A stretch of 64,000 nucleotides of DNA, taken from positions 1 through 64,000 of the forward strand of contig JAAELT010000661.1 of the NCBI GenBank assembly GCA_024226315.1, written 5' to 3'. This document shows positions 44,917 through 52,447 of the stretch, piece by piece. Each line of letters opens with the position of its first letter. Position 1 is the stretch's first letter. The notes under the pieces are model-generated. The model had not been told where the DNA came from. It ran no database searches and was given only the letters and a program-made list of their open reading frames with translations. A program made the translations under genes and the position numbers. This DNA is from a bacterium (GTDB lineage: Bacteria > Acidobacteriota > Thermoanaerobaculia > Multivoradales > J023).

Positions 44917-46724
44917 GACTTTCTCCGGGTCCGGGCGGCCGGCTCCGCCTGGGTGCCGGTGATCTCCCAGCGCGCCAGGTCGAGGTCTTCGCGCAGCGCG
45001 ATGAGCAGCTCGATCAGCTGGCTCTCGGACGCCTCGGGGCCACCGTTCGCCAGGGCGAGCAGACGGCGCCCGGCGTTCCAGGCTTCGCGGTGAAAAGGCA
45101 GGTCGTCGAGGAAGGCGGCCGCGGCGGCCGCCAGCTCGTGGGCCTCGGCGCGCCGGCCGAGCAGCGCGCACACTACCGCCAGCTCCGCCACGGCGGTGGT
45201 CTCGAACACCGACGCCCCCAGGGCACGGTAGCGCTCGGCGGCGGCGCGCAGCAGGGTCTCGCTGTCGTCCAGCCGCTCGTCGTTGGCGGCGAGGCGCGCC
45301 AGCTCGTGCAGGGCGAAGGTGAAGAGCATCCCGAGACGCGGGTTGGAGTCGGCGGCGGGGTCGTCGCGGATCACTTCTACGGTGCGTTTCAGCCAGCCTC
45401 CGGCACAGCACTCGCGGCCGGCGGCGGCGAAGGCTTTGCCGCGGTGGTAGGCCACGAAACCGTGCCACAGGGTGGCGACGCTCTCGTGCGTGTCGATCCA
45501 CTCCTGGAGCCGGTCGCACAGCTCGAGACCGGCCTCGGCGTCGCCCAGGCCGGTGGCCAGCTCCAGGCGCTCGAGCAGCACCTCGGCGCGCTTCGGCCGG
45601 AGCTCGGGATCGTCGGCCAGCTCCACGGCGCGGTCGAGCGCGCGCGTCGCCTCGTCCCAGCGGCGCTGGCGGTTGCGCAGGGTGCCCTCCACCCGCCGCA
45701 CCTCGATCTCGACCCAGGCCGGCAGCTCGCCGCCGAGCACCTCCTCCCAGGCGAAGCCGAGCGACTTCTCGGCGCCGCCGTCCTCGCCCGCGATCGACTG
45801 GATGCGGGCGAGCCGCGCCCACGCCATGGCCTTCCAGTCGTCGCCCTCCTCGCCCATCAGCTCGCGGTGCTGCTCGATCAGCTGCACGCCGAGCTCGGCC
45901 ATGAGCAGGGCGCGGTCGCGGTCGTGCTGCACCAGGAGGGCACAGACCTGGTAGAGGTGGCGGAAGGCGGTGACGTTGCCCAGCCGCAGGCCCTCGGTGA
46001 GGGTGAAGCGCGCCTCGTCCTCCGGCATATCCATGATCTCGCCGTAGGCCGAGGCGGCGGCGATGCGCTCCAGGTGGTCGCCGGTGGGGGTGAGGAGCAC
46101 CGGGTATTGTGGGTACTCCTGGCCCGGCGGGACTTCTCGCGCCCGGGCCTCCGCCTCGTCGAGCGCGGGGTGGCGGCGCCGCAGGGAGAAGCGCAGCTCG
46201 GTGGCGCCCTCGCGGTCGAGCAGCCCGGCCGTCGCCCGTCGGCGGAGCCGGGCCGCCAGGGCGCGCTTCTTCGGGCGGTCGTCGTCCTCGGTCCGGGGCT
46301 CGACCTCGGTCCGGGCCTCGTCGCCGTCGTCGCCGTCCGTCGTATCCGTCGGCTTCGGCGCGCGCGACTCCGCGCGCATGTCCTTCGACGCCATGCCGTG
46401 GGCCTTGCCGAACAACCGGCGGAAGGTCCGCTCCACCGGAATGCCTACCCGCTTGCCGATCTCCGCGATCGTCTCCTTCGTCTCGAGCACCCGGCGCTTC
46501 GCCTCGATCATCCGCAGCTCGGTGACGTAGACGTTGATCTTCATCCCGAGCTTCGCCGCCAGCCGTTCGCGCGCCGCCCGCTTGGCGCCGCACACCCTCG
46601 CCAGGTAGGTCTTGTCGAGAGCAGGGTCGAACAGGTGCTTCACCAGGCACTCGAAGAGCGCCGCCGCCTCCGGATCGCCGGCCAGCAGCCGGGCGTCGCG
46701 GTGGAGTCGTTGGTCGAAGGTCAT
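44913..46724 (-). CDS. AraC-type HTH protein with C-terminal helical repeats (first of a pair)
   Basis: The 603-residue protein is preceded by TATAAT ending 6 nt before the ATG, with no Shine-Dalgarno, so a leaderless mRNA is predicted. Residues ~70-115 are an AraC-like HTH (LETKETIAEIGKRVGIPVER and TFRRLFGKAHGMASKDMR). A long charged linker (TDTTDGDDGDEARTEVEPR) leads into ~450 residues of TPR-like helices (for example LDRAVELADDPELRPKRAEV). N-terminal FECLVKHLFDPALDKTYLAR aligns by eye with FAAMREHVFDPDLDREKILD of the downstream gene, showing common descent by tandem duplication. The regulated genes are unknown. Confidence 0.87.
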   Translation of the reverse strand: MTFDQRLHRDARLLAGDPEAAALFECLVKHLFDPALDKTYLARVCGAKRAARERLAAKLGMKINVYVTELRMIEAKRRVLETKETIAEIGKRVGIPVERTFRRLFGKAHGMASKDMRAESRAPKPTDTTDGDDGDEARTEVEPRTEDDDRPKKRALAARLRRRATAGLLDREGATELRFSLRRRHPALDEAEARAREVPPGQEYPQYPVLLTPTGDHLERIAAASAYGEIMDMPEDEARFTLTEGLRLGNVTAFRHLYQVCALLVQHDRDRALLMAELGVQLIEQHRELMGEEGDDWKAMAWARLARIQSIAGEDGGAEKSLGFAWEEVLGGELPAWVEIEVRRVEGTLRNRQRRWDEATRALDRAVELADDPELRPKRAEVLLERLELATGLGDAEAGLELCDRLQEWIDTHESVATLWHGFVAYHRGKAFAAAGRECCAGGWLKRTVEVIRDDPAADSNPRLGMLFTFALHELARLAANDERLDDSETLLRAAAERYRALGASVFETTAVAELAVVCALLGRRAEAHELAAAAAAFLDDLPFHREAWNAGRRLLALANGGPEASESQLIELLIALREDLDLARWEITGTQAEPAARTRRKS

Positions 46725-46730
46725 GGGAGC

Positions 46731-46736
46731 ATTATA
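46731..46736 (-). promoter_or_regulatory. TATAAT box of the AraC-type pair
   Basis: A perfect -10 hexamer on the minus strand is followed by 6 nt (GCTCCC) and the ATG at 46724. Confidence 0.6.
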
Positions 46737-46934
46737 TGAGGGAGAGGTTTCTCCGTTCCATGTGCTCGCGTGTACCTATTGTCTGCCTCTGAGGGGACTT
46801 TTCTGCCGCGGATGTCTACGCTGGGGTTGAGAGGCGGTAAGAAGCTCGCACCCGCTGCTGGTAGACTCTTCGCGGGCCTTGATGAGCGCTGGGGAGCCAG
46901 CGACCCTCGAAGTGGATCCCAGAGGCCCTTCGCA

Positions 46935-47153
46935 GTGACCGAACCACGTACGCTGACACTCGAACAGATCCGCCGCAAAGGCCTTGAGGCCCTGGTACGC
47001 GAGTTGGGGCCCGCTGGTATGGCTCGCTTTCTCCAGCAGTTCGAGAGTGGGCGAGGGGACTACACCGCCGAACGTGAGCAGTGGCTCGGCGACGATGATG
47101 TGAAGACGCTCGCGGCAAAGATCCTCGAAGAGCGACAAGCTGAAACTCCTTGA
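46935..47153 (+). CDS. Small hypothetical protein (antitoxin-like)
   Basis: The start GTG at 46935 gives 72 residues: VTEPRTLTLEQIRRKGLEAL followed by VRELGPAGMARFLQQFESG and a C-terminal DVKTLAAKILEERQ helix. This type of small protein is widespread as an uncharacterised family in cyanobacteria and others and has the size of an antitoxin. No toxin follows; the next 150 bp hold only a DUF1801 remnant. An 18-codon frame from ATG 46882 ends in TGA overlapping the GTG, so a leader peptide is possible. An upstream ATG at 46770 would give an unusual low-complexity start and is not used. Confidence 0.65.
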   Translation: MTEPRTLTLEQIRRKGLEALVRELGPAGMARFLQQFESGRGDYTAEREQWLGDDDVKTLAAKILEERQAETP

Positions 47154-47194
47154 ATTGGCTCGTGGGGCTGGTGGATCGCGAGGCTGCGGAGAGT

Positions 47195-47235
47195 TGCCCG
47201 ACGCCGACGTGAGCGTCAAGTGGGGCACGATGGCC
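47195..47235 (+). pseudogene. Fragment of a DUF1801-type gene
   Basis: These 41 bases match 49741-49781, inside the intact DUF1801 gene, with only two mismatches (an A/G and a T/G change). The fragment codes for PDADVSVKWGTMA but has no start, and the flanking sequence diverges at once. It is the remnant of a second copy or of a small recombination event. Confidence 0.6.
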
Positions 47236-47302
47236 AGCGCGGTCGATCTCCTGGTCCCAGTAGGCAGCCCGCGCGGTATAGTGTGGCGAGAAAGGGCTGA
47301 TC

Positions 47303-47773
47303 ATGAGGGCGTTTCAAAGTGTGCTCCTGGCGGCCGTCGTGGTCTCCTGCGGCTGCACGGTGGTTTCCAGCGCCGAGCTGACGGAACAGGAGCTCGACGC
47401 GATCCGGCGGGCGTCGGGCGCCTACGTTCAGGCGTGGCTGGCGAACGACGCGGAAGCAGTGATGGCGACCTTTGTTCCGGAGCCGGTGCTGTCTCCTCCC
47501 CGTATGCCGGTCCTGGAAGGTCAGGAAGCCGCGCAATCCTTCTGGTGGCCGGAGGGCAGCGCGCCGACGACGGTGACGCGGTTCGAGACCGAGGTGGCCG
47601 AGGTCGGAGGATCGGGGCACGTCGGGTTCGTGCGCGGCACGTTCGTCCTGGAGTTCGAGTACGAAGGGGCGAGCTACACCAACCTGGGGACGTATCTCCA
47701 CCTACTCGAGGAGACTCAGGACGCGGGGTGGAGGATCTCGCATCACTTCTGGAATGACTTCCCGAGAGAGTAG
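47303..47773 (+). CDS. Exported SnoaL/DUF4440-like (NTF2-fold) protein
   Basis: The 156-residue protein has a lipoprotein-like leader (VLLAAVVVSCGCTVVSS, Cys at about 16 or 18). ELDAIRRASGAYVQAWLAND followed by AEAVMATFVPEPVL is the typical first helix pair of DUF4440/SnoaL-like NTF2 folds, and FWNDFPRE closes it. A TATAGT box (47277-47282) lies 20 nt before the ATG. NTF2-like proteins of this kind bind small ligands or act as partners; no catalytic residues are assigned. The 3' end overlaps the convergent lipoprotein gene by 31 bp. Confidence 0.82.
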   Translation: MRAFQSVLLAAVVVSCGCTVVSSAELTEQELDAIRRASGAYVQAWLANDAEAVMATFVPEPVLSPPRMPVLEGQEAAQSFWWPEGSAPTTVTRFETEVAEVGGSGHVGFVRGTFVLEFEYEGASYTNLGTYLHLLEETQDAGWRISHHFWNDFPRE

Positions 47774-48648
47774 GTCCGAGAGGGCTGGGTGGACCTTCGA
47801 CCGCCGCGCCGAGCCGTTGCACAGAGCTCTTGCCAGGGCGGCTCGGTGAGCTCGGGCAACCGGGCCACACATTCCTGCCCACCGCCGGTCACCAGCCGAA
47901 AGGAGACGGCGGAGCGGCCTCGACGCTGGCATTCGAGGAGCCGCGCGCCGCCGGCCCAGAACCAGCTCCCCGCCCGCCATCGCTCGGCGCCGCAATCGGC
48001 TCCCCGAACTTCCAGGTGCTCTGTGAGCCTCGTCCCGAGATCCATCGGGTCCACCGGCGAATGAACCGCGACGAACCGAACCGTCTCGCCTTCTCCGGTC
48101 AGGTCGAAAGAGCCGAGCAGATGACACCGCGTGCGGGAGTCCGAGCCGGCGACGCGATCGGCCTGGAAGTAATCCCTGCAGCTTTGCCAGGGGCCGAGGA
48201 GAGAGGCGGGAAGCAGGCTGTAGGCTCGCTCTCGGAGCTTCACGATCTCCCGCACGCTGCGCGCCGGCGAGCCGGCGCAGTGCAGGTGCCGCCAGCGCCG
48301 CGCCGAGCACAAATCCACACCGTAGGGCTCCCCGAGCGTCTGCCCCAGGACGGACGTACCGTAGCCGAATCCGAGATCGTTGAGCTGGCGGTGGGTGGCG
48401 AAGTTCGTCGCGCACAGGAGCTCTTCGAGCGTGCTCGCCAGCTCCGGCAAACACGCCAGGCTCGCCGCATGGAAGACACCTCGCTGCAGCGTGTCCCGAC
48501 AGCCCTCGAACAACTCGGGCGGCGGCCTCACCGAGGCGCAGGAGAGTCCGAGCAGGCAGACGACGGTGAGGCCCCATGCTCTCGGCTCGCGAGCGCGCCA
48601 GGCTCGCCGAGATGTCGGGTCGGCTGCGGGTGGCCGAGTGGTCTTCAT
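47743..48648 (-). CDS. Lipoprotein of unknown function (Cys-rich), second of a pair
   Basis: The ATG at 48648 overlaps the upstream stop (ATGA). The 301-residue protein has a lipobox LLGLSC (Cys near 37), so it is anchored to a membrane by lipid. It contains about nine further Cys (CRDTLQRG, CLPEL, LCATNF, CSARRW, CRDYFQ, RCHLLG), suggesting disulfides and an exported location. No family is recognised. Other frames are open over the same region, but this one has the leader, the coupling and the sensible composition. Confidence 0.7.
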   Translation of the reverse strand: MKTTRPPAADPTSRRAWRAREPRAWGLTVVCLLGLSCASVRPPPELFEGCRDTLQRGVFHAASLACLPELASTLEELLCATNFATHRQLNDLGFGYGTSVLGQTLGEPYGVDLCSARRWRHLHCAGSPARSVREIVKLRERAYSLLPASLLGPWQSCRDYFQADRVAGSDSRTRCHLLGSFDLTGEGETVRFVAVHSPVDPMDLGTRLTEHLEVRGADCGAERWRAGSWFWAGGARLLECQRRGRSAVSFRLVTGGGQECVARLPELTEPPWQELCATARRGGRRSTQPSRTYSLGKSFQK

Positions 48649-49391
48649 CGGGTCTTCCGGTTCTCGCGGGGCTTCTGCCGCGGGGCTCGCCCGGCGTCGC
48701 GGCCACGGACCCGGTCCGGTCCGGGCTGGTCGAGGAGCACCGGCGGGGCCCACGGCGCGGCGGCGGCGAGGCCCGTGGCCAGCTCCTTGCCGAACCGCCG
48801 TCCGAGCGGCGCGGAGATTTCCTCGACGAAGCGGAGGATTGCCGCCGGTGGCGTCGTGTCGCAATAGGAGAAGCTCTCGAGCTGGCGATCGCCGCGCAGG
48901 ACGATCGACGCGAAGTCGCGGCAGCCGGGACGGACGACCCGGCGCTCGGCGACGACGGAGCGCTCGAGGCGCTCGACCGCCCGCACCACCGCCGCCAGGT
49001 CGTCCGCCGCCAGGGCACGGCAGCGGCTCCGCAACAGCATCCGATCCTTCGGCGTGTGCACCATCGCGGCCTCGCCGTGCTGCCCGACCAGGAGGTAGAG
49101 CGACTCGGGGGGCCGGGGGGTGACGACGCCGGGACGAAGGGGCTCCGTCACCACGGCGAAGTGGATTTCCAGCAGGGGGTCCCCGACATCGAAGCCATGA
49201 CACCTCGCGTCTCTGAGCAAGAGCATCGGGACACAACCGGTCCACGGCAGCGCCAGGGCCGCGATGGCGAGGGTGGCGAGCACAGTTCGGCGACGGCGCC
49301 CCCCGCGGCACTCTGTCCGCCGGCACTCTGTATGCCGGCACTCTGCGCGCCGGCCCTCGGCGCGGGCAGCAGCTAGCTCGATCTCGTTCAT
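48645..49391 (-). CDS. Exported or lipoprotein-like hypothetical protein with ECR repeats
   Basis: The start is taken as ATG 49389-49391 (MNEIELAAARAEGRR), although an earlier ATG at 49514 is possible. The N-terminus carries short Glu-Cys-Arg repeats (AECRHTECRRTECRG), followed by a basic stretch, a hydrophobic segment (TVLATLAIAALALPWTGC) that ends in a possible lipobox Cys, and a mixed alpha/beta region with HFAVVTEPLRPGVVTPRPPE. The C-terminus is proline/arginine-rich. The gene couples with the lipoprotein gene downstream. No function is proposed. Confidence 0.6.
   Translation of the reverse strand: MNEIELAAARAEGRRAECRHTECRRTECRGGRRRRTVLATLAIAALALPWTGCVPMLLLRDARCHGFDVGDPLLEIHFAVVTEPLRPGVVTPRPPESLYLLVGQHGEAAMVHTPKDRMLLRSRCRALAADDLAAVVRAVERLERSVVAERRVVRPGCRDFASIVLRGDRQLESFSYCDTTPPAAILRFVEEISAPLGRRFGKELATGLAAAAPWAPPVLLDQPGPDRVRGRDAGRAPRQKPRENRKTR
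49306..49365 (-). repeat. Four 15-bp tandem units encoding ECR repeats
   Basis: CGGCACTCTGTCCGC, CGGCACTCTGTATGC, CGGCACTCTGCGCGC and a degenerate CGGCCCTCGGCGCGG follow one another from 49306 to 49365. They are in frame with the hypothetical protein and give five-residue units. Confidence 0.75.
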
Positions 49392-49634
49392 GATCGCGAT
49401 TGCTTCCAGCAAGAGCAATGCCAGGCCACCGAGGGCGCTGCACCGGCTGATCTCCGGGAGCCAACACGTGTGGCGACCCGTGCGGCGTACACCCGCTGTA
49501 TAGCGGGTGATCACCTCGTGCTCATGATCGGCGGGCCGCTGATCCAGACCATCCTGGATCGCGCGGTCCAGGCAACTGGGGTAGGCTCAGCGTTACGACA
49601 ACGAGACAGAGCTAACGAGCGAGAGGTGTTGCGA

Positions 49635-49997
49635 ATGAGCCAGGCTGACAACTCCGTCGACAGAGCAAGCTTTCGCGACTCGATTCCGGACAACCATCAG
49701 CCCACGTTCACGCTGCTCGAGCAGCTCATCGAAGAGCTCGTGCCCGACGCCGACGTGAGCATCAAGTGGGGCACGATTGCCTACGACTTGGGCGGCAGCC
49801 TTTTCGCGCTCTCGGCCAACAAGAAGCACGTGAACCTCTACATCCTGACCGTCGGACTGCTCGCCGAGTACGCCGACGACCTGGCCGGCATTCCTCAGAG
49901 CAAGTGCGTGCTGCGTTTCAGTCCCAGCGCCGAGGTGCCCCTCGAGACTTTGCGCAAGGTCATGACCGACGCCGTCGAGCGTAAGCGGGCCGGCTAG
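49635..49997 (+). CDS. DUF1801 domain protein
   Basis: The 120-residue protein starts at ATG 49635; GAGAGG lies about 14 nt upstream. FTLLEQLIEELVPDADVSIK followed by WGTIAYDLGG and HVNLYILTVGLLAEYADDLA is the characteristic DUF1801 pattern (conserved Trp and Tyr; similar to YdhG/YjbR-like folds). The biochemical role is unknown. A partial second copy lies at 47195. Confidence 0.9.
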   Translation: MSQADNSVDRASFRDSIPDNHQPTFTLLEQLIEELVPDADVSIKWGTIAYDLGGSLFALSANKKHVNLYILTVGLLAEYADDLAGIPQSKCVLRFSPSAEVPLETLRKVMTDAVERKRAG

Positions 49998-50035
49998 AAG
50001 TCAACTTTCCGGTGGTGGGCGATAATGGGCTGATC

Positions 50036-51262
50036 ATGAGACGACTCAGGTTCGAGACGGCGATCACAGTCGCCGCCTGTCTGAGCGCCATCTGCCTGGT
50101 CGCCTTCGGCCTGGTCGCCTGTACACCTTCCTCGACCACGCCCGATCCAAGGTCGCTTCCTCGTTCCTCGTTCAGGTGGAACGAGGCACAGCTCGAGGTG
50201 GGGTTTGCGAATTGGGACGTGGTCTACCCGGGCCGGAAGGTGGCGCGGGGACCGGAAGTCAGTGGCCTGCCCGCGGGGGCGCCGCTCGCTTCGTTCTCGG
50301 CCGGCGGACGCTGGGAGCAGGAGCTCGATCGCTTCATGGCCGACCAGAAGGTGGCTGGGCTGATCGTGCTGCACGAAGGCAGGGTGCGACTGGAGCGCTA
50401 CGGTCTGGGGTACGGCGTCACCGGCCGCTGGGTGTCACAGTCCGTCGCCAAGTCCGTGACCAGCACGCTGGTCGGCGCGGCGGTGAAGGACGGCTTCATC
50501 TCGAGCCTCGACGACCCCGTCACCAGGTACATCCCCGGGCTCCGCGGCAGCGCCTACGACAACGTCAGCGTGCGTCATCTGCTGACCATGACCTCGGGGG
50601 TGCGGTGGAACGAGAGCTACACCGATCCGAAGTCGGACATCGCCCGCTTTTACTCGGCGCGGGTCGAGCCGGGCCTGGAAGCCACCGTCAGCTACATGCG
50701 CGGTCTGCCGGCTGAGGCCGAGCCGGGCACGAAGTGGGTGTACAAGACCGGCGAGACGCACCTTCTCGGCGTCCTCGTCTCGTCCGCCACCGGGCAGACC
50801 CTCTCGGGCTACCTGTCCGCCAAGATCTGGCGGCCCTACGGCATGGAGCAGTCGGCCTCGTGGACGACAGACCGTACCGATCACGAGCTGGCCGGTTGCT
50901 GCCTGCAGGTGGCGTCGCGGGACTACGCGCGGTTCGGTCAATTCGTGCTCGACGGCGGCCGCATCGAGGGCCGGTCGATCGTTCCCGACGGCTGGTTCGA
51001 GGCCGCCACGCGCACGCAGGTGCGGATCGGCGCTCCCGGCCGCGGATACGGCTACCAATGGTGGACGTCCGACGACGGGTCGTTCCGGGCGATCGGCATC
51101 CACGGCCAGCTGATCCACATCGACCCGGTGCGTCGGCTGGTGGTGGCGATCAACAGCGCCTGGCCGGAGGCGACGAATCCGCAACGATCTGCCGCGACAG
51201 CGGGTTTCCTGGGCGCCATCGCCACTGTGATTGACGAGGAAACAGAAAGGACGAAGCAATGA
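50036..51262 (+). CDS. Serine hydrolase, class C beta-lactamase-related, exported
   Basis: The 408-residue protein has a lipoprotein-type signal (FGLVAC, Cys at about 29). The beta-lactamase fold motifs are SVAK (S-x-x-K, catalytic Ser), YKTGE in place of the Y-x-N motif, and HGQLIHIDP in place of K-T-G. A GATAAT box ends 9 nt before the ATG, without a Shine-Dalgarno. Family members hydrolyse peptides, esters or beta-lactams; resistance cannot be claimed from sequence. Its TGA overlaps the start of the next gene (ATGA). Confidence 0.9.
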   Translation: MRRLRFETAITVAACLSAICLVAFGLVACTPSSTTPDPRSLPRSSFRWNEAQLEVGFANWDVVYPGRKVARGPEVSGLPAGAPLASFSAGGRWEQELDRFMADQKVAGLIVLHEGRVRLERYGLGYGVTGRWVSQSVAKSVTSTLVGAAVKDGFISSLDDPVTRYIPGLRGSAYDNVSVRHLLTMTSGVRWNESYTDPKSDIARFYSARVEPGLEATVSYMRGLPAEAEPGTKWVYKTGETHLLGVLVSSATGQTLSGYLSAKIWRPYGMEQSASWTTDRTDHELAGCCLQVASRDYARFGQFVLDGGRIEGRSIVPDGWFEAATRTQVRIGAPGRGYGYQWWTSDDGSFRAIGIHGQLIHIDPVRRLVVAINSAWPEATNPQRSAATAGFLGAIATVIDEETERTKQ

Positions 51263-51498
51263 CAGGTCGACCCGATCTCTCCTCCCGGCCGCACCAGCTC
51301 ACCGTCGAGCGCACGATGACGGCGCCGGCCGACGCGTTGTTCTGCGCCTGGTCGCGGGATTTCGATCGCTGGTTCGCCGCGCCTGGCATCATCTGGATGA
51401 AGCCCGAGGTTGGTGCTCCGTACTTCTGCGAGACCCGCTTCGAGGGCTGGCGGCTGGCGCTCGACATCCTCGACGAGCGCATGGCCGAAGGCGGTTGA
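51259..51498 (+). CDS. Truncated AHSA1/SRPBCC domain protein
   Basis: The 79-residue product begins with a normal SRPBCC/AHSA1 start (LTVERTMTAPADALFCAWSR and DFDRWFAAPG) and continues through PYFCETRFEGWR, then ends in LALDILDERMAEGG. AHSA1-like proteins are usually about 140-160 residues, so roughly half of the domain is missing. The gene is coupled to the serine hydrolase by ATGA. It is probably a decayed or 3'-deleted gene whose stop lies 6 bp from the convergent gene. Confidence 0.65.
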   Translation: MTGRPDLSSRPHQLTVERTMTAPADALFCAWSRDFDRWFAAPGIIWMKPEVGAPYFCETRFEGWRLALDILDERMAEGG

Positions 51499-51504
51499 GT
51501 CGAG

Positions 51505-52422
51505 TCAATCCCTGATCTCCTCGACGACCTCGGTCTTGATTAATACGGCGAGGGCCAGCCTGACATGGATCTCGGGTGCGATCTCGTGGCTCAGGAGCTC
51601 TTCGATGGTCACGCCGGGAAGGGCGCTGATGCGCTGGTAGACCTCGTCGTAGGGGGTGTCGTGGGGAGTGGCGAGCTCCGGGTCGAGGTCGCCTTTGATC
51701 CGCAGGTTGGCTCGCGTCTCGGGCAGGTGCACCTCGAAACGGCGCAGGCGATCTTCGAGCTGCTCGAGCCGAGCGAGGAGGCCGGAGAGAGGGCCGATCT
51801 CGAGCGCCTCGATGCCTTCGCCCTCGCGCCGCCGTTCGAACGTGACCTGGCCGTGGTGGGTGTCGAGTAGAGCGAGCAGGGCGCTTTCGCCCGACAGCAG
51901 GCCGTAGCGCGCGCTCACCGGCAGTCCGCGCTCGAGCTCGACCCAGCCGTCGCGCCTCTCACCGATCAGCCGCAGCACACCGGTGCCGCGTTCTCGCTCG
52001 AGGCTGCTCAGCAGCTGGTGCAGGCTGTCCTCGGACAGGTCGCCGAGAAGGCCCCCGGGCGGCGCGGCGCGCAGCTCGACCATTCGCTCGGCCCGCGCCA
52101 CCACCTCGTCTTCCTCGACGAGCTTTGGCAGGGAGTCGTCGGCGCCTTTGAGCAGGCCGCGTACCCGGTCTTTTCCTTCGGAGACCACGAGCACGGGCAG
52201 ACCGCGGGTGCGGCTGTCGGCCCGCAAAGCCTGGAGCAGCTGCCAGCCACTGTCCTCCGGCATCGGCATGGCGATCACCATGCCGTCGAGATCGGCGAGG
52301 GCGAGAAGCGCGTGAGCCTCCCGGGCGTCGGCCGCGGTGAAGGCGTGATGGCCACCGGCGGTGAGCGCCTCGGCCGTCCACGAGGCGGCGATCAAGTCGG
52401 CGTCGACGACCAGAAACCTCAC
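51505..52422 (-). CDS. Pseudo-receiver DUF4388 (PATAN) protein
   Basis: The start is the GTG at 52422; upstream of it lies the stop of the gene at 52448 and no better start. The 305-residue protein has a REC-like domain (about 1-115) with the acceptor position in DGMVIAMPMPED lacking Asp, so it cannot be phosphorylated in the usual way. A DUF4388/PATAN domain follows (about 120-215; LSEDSLHQLLSSLERERGTG, GLPVSARYGLLSGESALLAL), then a helical region ending in LIKTEVVEEIRD. DUF4388 proteins are common in myxobacteria and Acidobacteria and act in motility or polarity signalling by protein contact. Confidence 0.83.
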   Translation of the reverse strand: MRFLVVDADLIAASWTAEALTAGGHHAFTAADAREAHALLALADLDGMVIAMPMPEDSGWQLLQALRADSRTRGLPVLVVSEGKDRVRGLLKGADDSLPKLVEEDEVVARAERMVELRAAPPGGLLGDLSEDSLHQLLSSLERERGTGVLRLIGERRDGWVELERGLPVSARYGLLSGESALLALLDTHHGQVTFERRREGEGIEALEIGPLSGLLARLEQLEDRLRRFEVHLPETRANLRIKGDLDPELATPHDTPYDEVYQRISALPGVTIEELLSHEIAPEIHVRLALAVLIKTEVVEEIRD

Positions 52423-52447
52423 GGCATTCTCATCCCGTTCCCGCTCA

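Noticed and set aside
43225..46650. A single 1141-residue minus-strand protein
   Set aside because: The first two thirds have shadow composition (Arg/Gly/Pro) opposite a coding frame; only the part from ATG 44916 is protein-like and it is coupled to the paralogue upstream.
50036..51262. Beta-lactamase resistance gene
   Set aside because: The serine hydrolase motifs fit the broad class C family, but nothing shows beta-lactam hydrolysis.
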